The notes under the pieces were generated by a model that saw only the letters and a list, made by a program, of their open reading frames with translations, was not told the DNA's origin and did not search any database. From assembly GCA_015183035.1 (NCBI GenBank), contig JACZZP010000013.1, forward strand, positions 1,674,001-1,738,000: a stretch of 64,000 bases of DNA. The letters run 5' to 3'. Each line of letters begins with the position of its first letter. Position 1 is the stretch's first letter. This document shows positions 24,229 to 36,639 of this stretch, in pieces. Source of the stretch: Meloidogyne chitwoodi. Lineage: Eukaryota; Nematoda; Chromadorea; Rhabditida; Meloidogynidae. The translations under genes were made by a program, and so were the position numbers.

Positions 24229-26881
24229 AATTAATTAAATTAATTAATTATTGTTTATTAAATATTTAAAAAATAATTATTTAATATTATAATCTATAAA
24301 ATTAATATTTTTTAATTAAAATAAATAAATATATTTTAAATAATTTAATTAAGGTCATTTTTATTAAAATATATAACTTGAAGAATAAATAACCAAAAAT
24401 TATTAAATTAATAAAAAATATAGTTAAAACAATAATTAATATTTTTAAATAAAAATTATTTTATAACTTTTAAATTTTTAATTTCACGTTTAGAGAATAT
24501 TTGCCTTTAAAATATTATTTTTTAATTAAAAAAAATATATTTAAGAGGATTTATAAAATAAAATAAATATATTTAAATAAATAAATATTTTTAACAATAA
24601 AAATAGTTTAACTAAAATCTCTCTTCAATATTTTATTTTATGCCTTTTAGTAACGCCTCTTTTTTCAACTTAAAAGTTAGAGTATTTATTAGAAGAAAAG
24701 AAAGTTTATTTTCTTTTCTTTCTCTCTCAGTCACACTTTTGTGGGCGTTACCTTTTCTTTTCTCTTTCTTTTTCTCTAATATTATTTATTTATTTAGTTT
24801 TACCCCTCCAATAGCGCCTTAGTGACTCTTTTATATTTATTTAAACTATAAATAAATAATACAGTATTTTCTAAAATTAATAAAACAAAAATATTTAATT
24901 ATTTTTTTTTAAATTAAACATTTTAATTTTATAATTTTTTGGATATTTTAAAAAATAATTTTAATAAATAATAAAAAATTATTCTTTTTTATTAATTTTT
25001 AATAATTTGTAAAATTTTTAAAAAAATTTTTAATATTTAAAAAAAAATTTCAGTAGTCCATTTAGTCTTTCTTTTATAGAATTCTCAACTTTTACCCTTC
25101 TTAATTAAAATATTATTATTTTTTAAACAATAAATAAATTTAAATAAATAAACTTGTTAGGTTTTTAAAAAATTACAATTTGTAATAAAAAAGTTTATTT
25201 ATTTTTACAATTGTAAAAATTAAAATAAATAAACTTTTCAAGTTTTAATAAATAAATATATTATATTTATTTTTGTCCTTGAATATATTTAAATAAATAC
25301 TTGAATAAAAAAAACATTCTTATCTCTCTTCTTATTTAAGTTACAAGTAGAGGAGAGTACTTTAAGTGATCCATGTATTTATTTATTTTTGTTAAAATAT
25401 TAATATATGTATTATATTCGCGCAAAAAGTGGTTTATATTTATTTATAAATATATACTTTACTTTAAAAATATTTGTCCTTGCTTTTAAAAAATAAAAAT
25501 AATATTTTTATTTATTTAATAATTAATTTTAAATAAATTATTTATTTTTTATTAAATTAATCAACTATTTAAAAAATCCTAAATTATCTTCTCAAGAAAT
25601 ATTACAAAAAATACATTTTTAAATTATTTTTTTTTTTTAAATTATAAAATAATTTCGTTGAAAACTTTTCTCCTCAAAAAAATATTCAAAAATTTTCGTC
25701 AAAATTATATAAAAATATTAAATAAATATATCCACTCACAAAAATAGGTTAAAAAATATTTTAAAGTATTTTAAAGTATTTTTAAGTGACAAAATTAGTT
25801 TATAAGAGTGACCAATTGATGACCTTATAAAGCGATTTACTGTAAATTTTATTTTTTATTTTTTCTAATTTCACAAATATAAATATTAAAAAATAATTGT
25901 TTGACAAAATAAAAAAGTTTTTAAAGCGGTAAAAAAAAAAATAAAAAAAAATAAATATAGAGAGAAAAGAGGATTTAGTGTAGTATTAAGAGTACTTTTT
26001 AACACAAAACTTGAAAAGAAAAAAGATCAAAAAATAAAAAAATATCGGCATATGAACTTTATCGGTGTTTAACTATTATTTATTAAAAAAATAATTTTTG
26101 AATTAATTAAAGTTTTTTTTTAATTTCTACTATTTTTTAGTGGGAATAATCGAAAAAAAATGTTTTTTATTTAAATTATTTTTATTTAAATATTTTTTAT
26201 TAAAATTAAAATATTTTTATTTTCTTCAATTCAAATGTTTTTTTTCATTAAAAATATCAGAAAATTTAAATGATTTATAAGGTAATTTCTCTTAGATTAT
26301 AGGTGACCTTATAACGGGATTTAGAGGAAAACAAAATTAATAAAAATTAAAAAAAAAAGTATATTTAGACTAAATAAAAACAAATAAAAAAATATTATTT
26401 AAACTAAAAAATATATAATATATTGGACGACATTTGGTCCCAATTATACTTTACCCGCACAATTTCATGCCTAATTTGCTTTGCCGTTTTTAACAAATAT
26501 TTTAGAGGTGACCTGTTGGTTTCAATACTACTTTATTTAAATAATGTCCCCATCAAGAAGGCGGAAATAATTTTATATAAATATAAAAAAAGACATGGAT
26601 ATATTATATTCTTTTATTTAAAGAGGAAATGGCATAAAATAATATTTTTAGGAGATAAAATAAAAAGAAAAATAAGGGAAGTCGCCGACATATAAAATAA
26701 ATAAAATACTCACTCTCAATTACCTCTTTTATTCAAATAAACAACACCAAAAAAAAGTGATATTTTTTAAAGCAAAAAAAGAGAAAAAAGATTTTTAGTA
26801 GAAAAAAGTGTTTTTTGGAAGCTCTTTTTAAAAAAGTTTTAAAAAATATAAGAAATAAAAAAAGAATTTGGAATGTGTAAC
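24229..26881. other. gene-poor AT-rich region upstream of the nuclear receptor
   Basis: About 2.6 kb without a supportable exon. Two short open frames (24640-24822 plus, 26423-26695 plus) show no family resemblance, biased composition or splice context. The sequence is dominated by A/T runs. Being upstream of a tailless-type developmental regulator, it is a natural place for enhancers, but no specific site can be named. Confidence 0.5.
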
Positions 26882-26950
26882 TTCCATGGCTCAGTGCTAA
26901 GCTTCTTGATTTTGTGGAGGGAGTTGTGGGTTCGACTCTTCTCAATGGAA
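26882..26950 (+). pseudogene. degenerate tRNA-like sequence
   Basis: Outer bases TTCCAT and ATGGAA pair as an acceptor stem, an A box (TGGCTCAGTGC) and a B box (GTTCGACTC) are present, but the anticodon and T stems do not pair well. It shares ATGGCTCAGTG, TTTTGTG and GGTTCGA with the tRNA-like sequence at 28099, so both may stem from one tRNA-derived repeat. Confidence 0.45.
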
Positions 26951-27872
26951 ATAATTTTTATTCATTTACTTAATATAATTAAATTAATATATAATTATTT
27001 TTTAAATATTTAAGTGACAAAAACAATTTTTCTCAAGAATATTTTAATACTTTTTTACAACATAATTCCCTCTCGACTCAATATATTTAATTTATAAAAT
27101 TAAATATTTAATAAATAGGGGAGAAATAAATAAAAATCGTTGTTTAGTTCTGTTATAATAATGCCTGTAAATGGGCGGTGCGGATAATCTCCCTCTTTTT
27201 TATTTTATGCACTCAATTACAAATTGAGTTGCGGCCTGAATTTAAAATGAATGGGAAAAAATAAATTTTTTAAATAATATTTTTTAAGGGAAAGATTACC
27301 GCCTTTCTGTGAAATATTTTTAAGCTTTTTCTAAAAAAAAAGATGCGCATTTACGTAATAACACAAATTGGTCATAATAGTAAAATAAATGTGAATAAGG
27401 CAATATGTGAAAATTAGAGGAGAAAAAAGAAGGAAAGGATTTAGAATAAAAAAAGAGAAAAGAATATTGACATTCTGCCATTCTTCATTCATTTATCCTC
27501 TTTTTATATAATTCTTGTCATTTTAAAATGTAAAAAATATTACTGTAAATTTTGACGGGATTAAAGGAAGTAAAAAAAATATTTTTTAATTGGAAAAATA
27601 AATATTTATTATAAAATTAAATAAATTAAATATTTTTAATTCTTTTAACTAATTTATATAAAAATATAACATTTTTAAAGGCAAAATAAGCAAAGAAAAA
27701 AACAAAAAAAGGTAAGGTTAGTTGCTTCATTAGACTTTAATTATTTGTGCAAAACAAATTTTTAAGAAAAAAATTTGAAAAGGAATTAATTTTAAGAGAA
27801 AAATTGATTAACAAAAATATTAAAAAAATATAAAAAAGTAATTCACCGGTTTAAAAATAGTAAAAAAAAATT
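26951..27872. other. intergenic, no gene seen
   Basis: AT-rich DNA between the tRNA-like sequence and the 3' end of the UAP1 gene. No exon or repeat could be supported. Confidence 0.5.
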
Positions 27873-29739
27873 TTAAGTTAACTTTTTTGTTTTTTCTTTT
27901 TGTAAAATAGCAGAACAAATATCTCTTATATATTTTCCATTAATTCCATTAAAATCATTAAGACAAGTTTGAAGACAATCTTTTCCTGTCGAATTGGAAT
28001 TTTTTAGAGGACTGAATTCTTCTGATGCTAATACTTGCCATACCAGAAATTTTCTAAAATTAAAAGTTATAAAGCATTGAAAAAAAAATTTGTTGTCGCA
28101 ATCCCATGGCTCAGTGGTAGAGCGTTAGGTTTTGTGAGAAAGAAGGGTAAGGTTCGAACCCACTAATAAGTAATAATTTTATTCGTTTTTTACTAGTATA
28201 AATTTTAAGGAACATTAAAAAAAATTTTTTAATTAAAAAATACTTTGAATGATGAAAAGCATCAAATAAAAAACGTTCCAATTTAATTGCAGTTGTCTCC
28301 TTTAATTTTAAACCATCTTCTCCTATCTCTAAATAAGCAAGATGTTTACGTGCAGCATGTAAAGGCATAGATTTAATATTTTCTGGCTTACAAGCAGTCC
28401 GTAGAAATGAAAGTGATAATAAATGAATTGAAATACTTCCAGCACATAATAATAATTTTCCAGAAGAAGCACGAGCTTCAGACAATTCTCTAGAAATTTC
28501 AGAATATTCAAGTACTCTAACTTTTCCTTTATCAAGACATACATGTCCAACAGCCTCAGAAGGATTAAGTTTTTCGATTACCTAAAAAATAAGAAAATTG
28601 TGTTTTTCTTCTTATTTTAAGTCTTGAATAGAATTATTTTTAAAAGCTATTAAATTAAAAAAACCTTTGCAACACAATCTGCTTCTTTTTCTATAGCACA
28701 GCCAATCATACACAAATCAGGTACTCTACAAAGTATATTATCCACATTATAAACTTGCACAAATTCCACTCCCTTTTCTTCTAATAAAGGAAGTAATGGA
28801 CTAATAGCATTGTAAAGGCCTCCATGACCATCTAGAATCTTTTTTTGTTAAAAAATAACAAATTAAAAAAACCTGGAGATGTTACAAGAAGATAAGGTTC
28901 AGATAAAAGAGCCTCACCTTCCAAAGAAAAAGCAGGAAGTTCATCCTGGCTGAATACAATAACCTAAATTAATTTATTAAATTTTTCTATAAAAGGAATT
29001 TTTCGAAAAATTAAATAAAATTAACTCATCATGTTTTTACAAAAAAAAACTAGGTAAAATTCATCTCAAAGTTATATTCAAAATAATTTACTTGATCCGA
29101 GTGAAGTCCAGTCTCTACGAACACTTCTTTCAAATGAGCACGAGTTTGAGCATCAGTTGAACGACTAGTCATAACTAACCAAGTAATTGATGTTTTATTA
29201 GAATTAGGAAAGTGTCTTTGAGCCAATTCTTGAATAAAAAAAATTTGAGCTGCTTGAATAAATAAAAGAGAATCTGTTCGGCTTTGAAGGCCAGTGCCTA
29301 GTGAAAGAGCACCTTTTGGACAATCAGAACCAAGTCTACTAGCTTGTCCACCAGCTAAGACAAGTACAGCTACTTTACCTTCAGAAATAGCTTTTAAACC
29401 TTAAACATAATTTTTAAAATTCTTAATTTTTAATAAATTTATACCAATATTAAAAAGTCTGTCCAATTCAACATTTGTAAATTGATTTCTATCAACATAT
29501 CTATCCGAATTTATTGGAGAAATATCTTCAAGTAAAGGCAATTTTGAACATTGAGAAAATTTGAATGCTTCAGCAAAAAAGTCAAAATCAAACTAAACAA
29601 AAAAATAAATTTATATTTAAAAAATAGAAAAAACCTTGAGCAAATACTCAGCAAATTCATCTTTTTTATTTCCTTCTAAACTATTCAAATATTCAAATAA
29701 TCTTGGTTGTGTTAGTAAAAGATTATCCAAAATACCCAT
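27873..29739 (-). CDS. UDP-N-acetylhexosamine pyrophosphorylase (UAP1)
   Basis: Cytosolic enzyme that makes UDP-GlcNAc from UTP and GlcNAc-1-phosphate, feeding chitin and glycan synthesis. About seven exons, from ATG at 29737-29739 to TAA at 27873. The nucleotide-binding loop reads LAGGQASRLGSDCPKG, followed by VYNVDNILCRVPD, IEKEADCVAKVIEKLNP, LEYSEIS, and FLFDAFHHSK near the end, all standard UAP landmarks. The usual GGQGTRLG is here GGQASRLG. The C-terminal exon starts with FLVWQVLASEEFSPLKNS. The intron before it contains a tRNA-like sequence in antisense. UDP-GlcNAc supply links functionally with the heparan sulfate enzyme at 46347-49524. Confidence 0.9.
28099..28165 (+). pseudogene. degenerate tRNA-like sequence in UAP1 intron
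   Basis: Has an excellent A box (TGGCTCAGTGG) and B box (GTTCGAACC) but neither acceptor nor T stem can be completed, so a working tRNA is unlikely. Similar in sequence to the copy at 26882. Possibly a tRNA-derived SINE head. Confidence 0.45.
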
Positions 29740-30146
29740 ATTTACTAAAAAAAATTAAAATTTCACGCCACACGTGAGGTGTGCACCAAAGTTATTTTTC
29801 AACGCGCAAAAACGCCATAAATAAAAAAGACAATTAGTGAAAGAAAATTTGCTGTGCGCCAAGCAAAAATCTCAATCTTTTTTTCTATATTTTTTGACTC
29901 TTTCTCTGCACTTTTCCATTCAATACTCTACATTTTTTCCTTCTCTTATTTTTTTTCATTTTGAAAAATAGTCGAAAGACTAACGTGATGGAATGGTCAG
30001 GCATAAAAATTAAAAACTAAGTGCGCAAAACGTCATGGACAAAATGGTCATTGGGCCAATATTTAACAAAACGCCTTAACCAATTTTGTTGTCAAAGATA
30101 TGTTTTGACATCTTTTTCGAAAAGATTTTTAATTTTTTTCTTTATA
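29740..30146. promoter_or_regulatory. divergent promoter region UAP1 / PTRHD1-like
   Basis: A 407-bp interval between two genes that point away from each other. It contains ATGGACAAAATGGTCAT (30035-30051), which recurs twice in the palindromic element at 56356-56484. No TATA box can be singled out in such AT-rich DNA. Confidence 0.5.
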
Positions 30147-30550
30147 ATGGCAACACAAGGCGAACGTTTAATTATGTATTTGATTCTAAGAACTGATCTC
30201 ATGTCAGACTTAAAATGGCCGTTGGGCGCTATTTTTACACAAATTGCACATGCTTCAACAGCTTGTATATGGACATTTAAAGATGAACCAGAAGTTAAAG
30301 AATATATGTCAGATTTGGAAAATATGCATAAAGTGACTTTAAAGGTTTTTTTAACAAATAATTTTAAAAAAATTTATTAAAAAAGGTTGAAAATGAACCC
30401 GAATTATTAGAGCAAGCAAAAAAATTATCAGATGGAGGTATTCAACATAAAATTTGGAATGAAGATGGAATGGCTGTTTGTATTGCAATTAAACCACAAA
30501 AGAAACAAAAACTTAAACAATTTATTGGAAATTTACCTCTTTATAAATAA
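30147..30550 (+). CDS. peptidyl-tRNA hydrolase 2-fold protein (PTRHD1-like)
   Basis: Two exons, 30147-30344 and 30386-30550, giving about 120 residues. The protein covers the PTH2 fold: YLILRTDL at strand 1, WPLGAIFTQIAHASTACIW (the helix with the family's GA..AQ..HA pattern), then the LENMHKVTLKVENE strand and a C-terminal MAVCIAIKP. The C-terminal sequence and short length fit PTRHD1 better than the mitochondrial PTRH2, which has a membrane anchor. The open frame extends further 5' but without a plausible ATG; the Met of MATQGERL fits the family's length. Confidence 0.85.
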
Positions 30551-30966
30551 ATATAATTTTATTATTTAAATAATGGTATTTTTTTAATTTATGAATTGTT
30601 GGACATATTTAAAAATTTATTGTATTAAAAACAAAAAAAAATTAAAATATTTTTGAAATACTAGAATAAAACAATTTAAAGAAAATTGAAAGAAAAGGCA
30701 CAAATATATTCTCTTTTTTCTATTTTATTGGAAAATCTCCTTCTGATTACTAATTTTAGCCTATTTTTAAACAAATAAGTGAACAAATAATCGAATTTAA
30801 ATTTGTATATTCCCAAAAATCAGCATCTTATAAAAAGTATTTCTATTGCCAGATAATGTTGAAACAAACAACCGAAACGCCAATTAAGTAACAAAAATAG
30901 GTTAACTACTTGATGAACGTCCTGCAATTAATCATGTCCCCATTAACATCACCAATTAATTAAAAT

Positions 30967-32072
30967 TTAGCAAAGATGACAATAATAATTAATAGCAACA
31001 ACAACAACCGCTGCAGCTCCAACAGAGAGAGGAACAATAACCAATAAAAGTGTGAGCAAGTTGGAATTTTTAATTGGCATTTGCTCATTATCTTAATATT
31101 TTTAAAAATTTTAAATTGAAAAAAACCTAATTGATGGTCAAATGTAGCAAATTCTCCAGAAGATGGTTGTTCAATTCTTTCAAATATTCTTTGATCGGAA
31201 GACTCAGAAAGTTTATTTGAAGGATTATTTTCAAGTGAAAGACGATTTCTAGGCCCATCAATGTTTGTACTTGCCCTTTTAATTTTTTTTTAAAATTTTT
31301 ATAAAAATAAATTTAAAAAAATACTTGAGGAAGAGGAAAGTATTGCAAAAATTTTCGTCACAAGAACATAAATGGTTCCATCTATCTACATTTCTTTGAC
31401 AACCTAATGATTGACTTCCACATGTTCTAATTACTAAATTAAATATTTTATTAATTAAATTAAATATTTTAATTTAATTTTAATAAAGTCCAAGAAGATT
31501 AAAGTTGAAAATACGTTCAAAAGATGTTTAAAAAAAACTAATTTTTTCGTAAATAATTTAAATTCAGTCAACAATTAATAAGAATTTTGGACTAGAAAAA
31601 AAATAAAATTGGAATCTTTACGACAAAAATTTGTAAAAATAAATATTTTTGTAGAATTAGTTTCTTAATTTTATTAATTTAATACCAGCATTATTTGCTC
31701 TAAGCAATCCAACCAAACAAACATTTGATTCACAAACACCATAAGGGACACAATGCTCATCTAAATTAAAAAATAATAAAAATTATTTAAATTAATTTTT
31801 AAAAAACCTGTACAATAACAACGAATAGCTTCAACATTTAATAAAAATAATTCATTTAAAGAAATTGTTAAGAATAAAATTAAAAATATTGTTTTTATTA
31901 TTCTTTTCTTTTTTATTAATTTATTTATTATTTTTTTATTTTTTAATAAAATATTTTTTTCTTCTTCTTTTTCTTCTTCTTTTTCTTCTTCTTTTTCTTC
32001 TTTTCTTCTTTTTTTTCTTAATCTTTTAAAAATTATTTTACTTCTCCTTTCTCTTGTTCGTTGCAAATTCAT
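30967..32072 (-). CDS. activin-receptor/Ly6-like small membrane protein
   Basis: Five exons: 32072-31808, 31760-31686, 31433-31325, 31275-31127, 31091-30967. After a hydrophobic segment ending LLNVEA comes a domain with ten Cys (starting CYCTDEHC, then CESNVC, RTCGSQSLGC, HLCSCDENFCNTF), the pattern of activin-receptor extracellular / three-finger domains. A polar linker follows, then a C-terminal transmembrane helix (LLTLLLVIVPLSVGAAAVVVV) and a short tail. No kinase domain is present. The N-terminal 60 residues are highly basic with a KEEEKEEE run encoded by a (CTT)n-type microsatellite; translation may start later in vivo. Function unknown; cell-surface co-receptor or ligand binder is a guess. 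Confidence 0.78.
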
Positions 32073-33955
32073 TTTACTTTTTTAAAGTTTTCAGCAGCTC
32101 CAGTAATTTTTAAAAATATTTTTCCTCTGACTTAAATTAAAAAAAAATAAGATTTTATGGTTTTATTCTTCTAAAAATATTGAAGATTAAATATAATAAA
32201 ACAAAAATTTTTAATTTTTTAAATATTTTTTCAACTTTAAATTATAGAAGATGAAAAAAGTGGCAAAAAGGTAAAAATCTATTAATACAAATATGTAATT
32301 ATGACAAGATATATTATAGGAAAGTAAAAAAATTTAATATAAAAAGCAAAAAGACCAACATTATTACAAACATATTGCTGCTTATTCCTTTAAATATGGA
32401 AGAGAATGACGTTTGCTTTGTAAAAATAAAATGGCAAAGTAAAAGGCGTCATTTTCAACCACAAAAAACTTAAAAAAGCACTAGAAAATTTTTTGAAGTT
32501 ATGCGAAAAAAGTGGTTTTAAGGTGGTTCTTCGTAAAAAAATAATAATTGGAAGGCTAGAATAAGTTTAAGTAAAAAAGAAGGCTAAAATAGAGAATATA
32601 TACTCTAAATTGTTTGACCCAAAAAGGAAAAGGAGAAAAAAACAAAAAATAACGTTAGAGTGAGAGATAAAAAGATACAAAAGTTAAAAAATAAAATATG
32701 TACAAATTAGAGAAATATAAATTATAGAATATAAAGAAAGAGGAAAACAAAATAAAATATAACGGAAATGTATAAAAAAGAAAAAGTTAGGAGAATATAA
32801 GTCGAGAGAAAAACAAAAAAAGTAAAAAACCATGAAAAATTTAAAAGTGCCTCATCGAACCTTAATATTAGCCTTGTAAAAAGAAGGGAAAGAAAATAAG
32901 CCATAACATATGTAAAAAAATATTTAAAAACATATTGTGAGGGAAAACATGCTTCACTTTTTGGGGGAAGGTGTGCAATGGTGGAGCAAATGCTTTGAGA
33001 CAGACAAAAACAACACTAACTAGGAAAGCTTTTTTATTTAAAAAAAGAGCAAAAGAAGCTAGAAAATGTAAAAAAAGAAAGAAAGTAAATGTAAGTCAAT
33101 CGGCGAAAAGGAAAATTTAAAAAGAGAAATATATATCCTATAAAATACTGCCTTAAATCCGCTTCAATAAACCTTCTCCCCCCTCCTCTCATCAGCTGGC
33201 TTGTCTTTTATTATATAACTAAATAGGGGAAAATAGAGAGAAGTCTAAATAACTAAAACAATAATAGACATTATATATTTGCTTTTATTTTTCATTTAAA
33301 AAATAATTTTCTTTTATTTATGCTACTGAAATTGAATAAAATTCGAAAATTAAAATTAGAAGAAAAATGAAAAGAAAATATTTTATACCAATAAGATGGA
33401 TAAATTGAAGTATTGATACCCCTAATTCAGGAAAAATAGCCCTTAAAAACCTGAAAAGAATCCTGTTTTTGAAGAATCTTTGAAACAACAAACTTTCTTA
33501 TCACAAAAAATGTGTCACTCAAATTGGGAACAAATAAATTTTGAATTAATGCCCATCATCTTGTATGAACATTGAAGAAGAATTTTCTAAAATATAAATT
33601 TATTTTCAGTCAAAAAACATTTTTATGCATTTTAAATTTAATTAAAAGAATTTGTTTACAACTAAAAACAATTTATTGAAATATTTTTTTTTGAATTTTA
33701 TTAGAAAAACAGTAAATTATGCAAATTTTAAATTACATAAAACAAAAAATAAATAAAATTTAGGTATAGAAAAAAAAGATATATTTTATAAATATTTTTG
33801 AATAAATAATATATTTTTCAATAATATTACAATTCAATATTAGAGGAAAAAAGAATAATGAGAGAAAAAAGAAAAAAATCTATGGCAAATAAATATTTTT
33901 TTAAGATAAAAAAACAACTAAAATAAATATATTATATTTTATTTAAATAAATTAT
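32073..33955. other. gene-free, purine-biased interval
   Basis: About 1.9 kb between the innexin 3' end and the activin-receptor-like gene. From about 32,160 to 33,130 the plus strand is strikingly rich in A and G (runs such as AGAAAAAGTTAGGAGAA). The minus-strand open frame at 32722-32904 is just the translation of this biased DNA. No RNA gene or exon recognised. Confidence 0.5.
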
Positions 33956-35484
33956 CTATTTCTTATTATGAGCGTCAATATGAAAAAGACGCGAACAAAC
34001 TTCAACTGCAACAAGTTCTCCATTATTTAATTTGATAAAGTGAAGAAGTAATACACCATCATTTCCAAGCACTCGACTCACAAACCCAGCTACAGTCTTT
34101 CGATCTGAAAAATAATTTAGTATTTTTAAAGTTAAAAAATGGCAATACTAACCACCAGTATTAAAATTTTTATTATTATTATTTCCATTAGCAAGAGTAT
34201 TATCAGCAGAAGGAACGGCAATCACTCCAAACAGTTCATCGCAACGATCAACCAAACTAAGAAAATGTTTAACATAACTGGTTCTATAGCATCGAAGCAA
34301 TGAACGAATATATATAAAAAGATTCAAGGATGTCATTAAGAGAAGAAAATAGAGCCAAAAATATAGAGCCACGAAAACCTGTATTTTTTTTAATTTTAAA
34401 GAAAAAAATATTTCAAACCTTTTCGTTAATAATATTAACGCCAAGGGTGCATCTAGCCTCTTGAATCAAATCACCAGAAGTACTTCCGAGAAAATCACGT
34501 CCAAAAGAGCAATAAGCAATACGAGGGAAATAACTAAACTTATTCCAAAAGAGAGAATTACTTGACAACATTTCTTGTGCAAACTAAAATTAAAATATTT
34601 TTTCATATAGATTTAAAAAACCGTAATTCCCCAATAGTAACTATTATTTCCAAAAAATCGAGCAAGAAAATAAAGTTGACCAACAATCACTACAACATTT
34701 AACAATTTAAAAAGCATATAAAATCCAGTTGCATTTGACCCAATACCTCGAAAATCGCGATGCTTAGCTACCTAAAAATAATTTTAGGTGTCAAAAATTT
34801 AAAAAATGAAAACCTGATAAATTTGCCTCACCGCTCTGTCCAAATGTACCACACGCTTGGATGCATCATCTGTGCGTGATTTTGTGCAAAGAGAATTAAT
34901 ATGTGAAAAATCAACGTCTGAAAAAAGATTATTAAATAAGAATAATAATTTAAAAATAATAAATTTATTAAATTAAAAAAACCAAACCAGTCGACGAATT
35001 CTGCCAAAAATCCCATATTGAATAAGGCAAATACAAAGCAAATGCTTGAATAATAAGCACAAAAGGCACCCATTGGTAATAATCTACAAAAACTTTCTCT
35101 TGTGTACCATCAGCAACGTAGCGTTTTACATAAGTGCCGGTAACATAGCAATACTGATGAACAAAATTAGACCAAATCTCTAAATAAATGTAGTTTTTAA
35201 AATGATACCACTCAATGAATTAACAATAGGAAAACGTAAAACGACTTTTAAGAAAAAACCTGTAAACTCGGCAGGTACCATACAATTAATTGGTTTTCCA
35301 AATGTATCGATACTTCCAGTGAGCAGCGCAAAGAAAGCAAGAAGCATAGGAGTAAATTTGTAGCAAAGACGATCAACAAAATCATCAAGTTGCACCTTCC
35401 CAGTACTTTAAATAAAAAAATTAAATTAGCTTACATTAAATAATACCCAATAATTTCAATTGCAGTTTGGACAACCGTATTCAT
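33956..35484 (-). CDS. innexin gap-junction protein
   Basis: Invertebrate gap-junction channel subunit of the plasma membrane. Start MNTVVQTAIEII at 35484, stop TAG at 33956-33958, about eight exons. TM1 region FTPMLLAFFALLTGSIDTFG is followed by INCMVPAEFTG and then the innexin signature YCYVTGTYV (usually YCWVQNTY) and YYQWVPFVLIIQAFAFYLP around TM2. Later exons contain the ARCTLGVNIINEKVF segment and TM4 (FVALYFWLYFLLLMTSLN). The tail ends in HIDAHNKK. Which of the many nematode innexins it corresponds to cannot be decided. Part of the gene is repeated as a broken copy at 35984-36372. Confidence 0.87.
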
Positions 35485-35983
35485 TTTTGATTAACTACAA
35501 AGCAAGAAATAAAACAAAAAAATTACAAAGAAAAAATAGGCAAATATATAAGAGAATGTTTGTCCGTTTGTGTGTTTGTCTTTTATAGTAAAATGATTTG
35601 GGTAGGGAAAATGGGTTTTTATAGTAAAAGTTTGCAACTTGAAAATAAACTTGGACTTGAAATAAGGCTTAAGAGCTGAACGCTATTCGGTTTAAGCAAT
35701 GAAAGTTGTGAAGTTGACACTGAACGATCTGAAGTTGATTTTTATTTTTTGGCGTTTATTAGAATTTGAAAAGCTAAATCGAATGAACTATGAATTCAAA
35801 AATTCAAGGAGCAAATTTATTTTAATTTTGATGTTTTGTATTTTATATTGTGTTTTATATTTGGCGTTTCGTATAGAGAAAACGAAGCGAAAACACAAAT
35901 GGATTAAAGAAAAGCTTTCACAGAAGCCTAACTTTAATAAAAAATAAAAAACGAATAGTAGCTTAAAGAAAAGCTTTCACAGA

Positions 35984-36372
35984 AGCAATACGAGGGAAAT
36001 AACTAAACTTATTCCAAAAGAGAGAATTACTTGACACTTCTTGTGCAAACTAAAATTAAAATATTTTTTCATATAGATTTAAAAAACCGTAATTCCCCAA
36101 TAGTAACTATTATTTCCAAAAAATCGAGCAAGAAAATAAAGTTGACCAACAATCACTACAACATTTAACAATTTAAAAAGCATATAAAATCCAGTTGCAT
36201 TTGACCCAATACCTCGAAAATCGCGATGCTTAGCTACCTAAAAATAATTTTAGATGTCAAAAATTTTAAAAATGAAAACTTGATAAATTTGCCTCACCTC
36301 TGTCCAAATGTACCACACGCTTGATGCATCATCTGTGCGTGATTTTGCAAAGAGAATTAATATGTGAAAAAT
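35984..36372 (-). pseudogene. broken partial copy of the innexin gene
   Basis: About 390 bp that is almost identical to 34514-34913 of the innexin (exons and introns together), lying some 0.5 kb upstream of the innexin start in the same orientation. It carries small deletions in coding parts (for example TTGACAACATTTCTTG became TTGACACTTCTTG and CTTGGATGC became CTTGATGC), which shift the frame. A 24-bp direct repeat (35904-35927 and 35963-35986) abuts the left junction. Confidence 0.88.
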
Positions 36373-36639
36373 AATGAAATTTAAATATAAATTAAAAAAT
36401 TAAGATTTTAAAATTTAGAAAGCCTATAAAATTTAAGTATAATTTCAAAAATTAAAGATTTTTGAAAATTTTAAATTTAATAAAAAAAACACCTGATACA
36501 AGTTGCGATTGCTACTGGTTAACTGAGTCGCCACTGACGGTCTTGTGAGACTAAAAAAGATGGTCGAAATTAAATACTTTATTTATTTCACAAAATAAAT
36601 ATAAATTAATTAAATCATTGAAGAGAAGAATAAAAAATT

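Noticed and set aside
24640..24822. 60-residue plus-strand open frame rich in Phe and Ser
   Set aside because: Arises from a pyrimidine-rich tract; no support as a gene.
26423..26695. 90-residue plus-strand open frame
   Set aside because: AT-driven composition, no family resemblance, no splice or start context.
32722..32904. 60-residue Phe/Leu-rich minus-strand frame resembling a membrane protein
   Set aside because: Produced by the purine-skewed tract; no start context or homologue.
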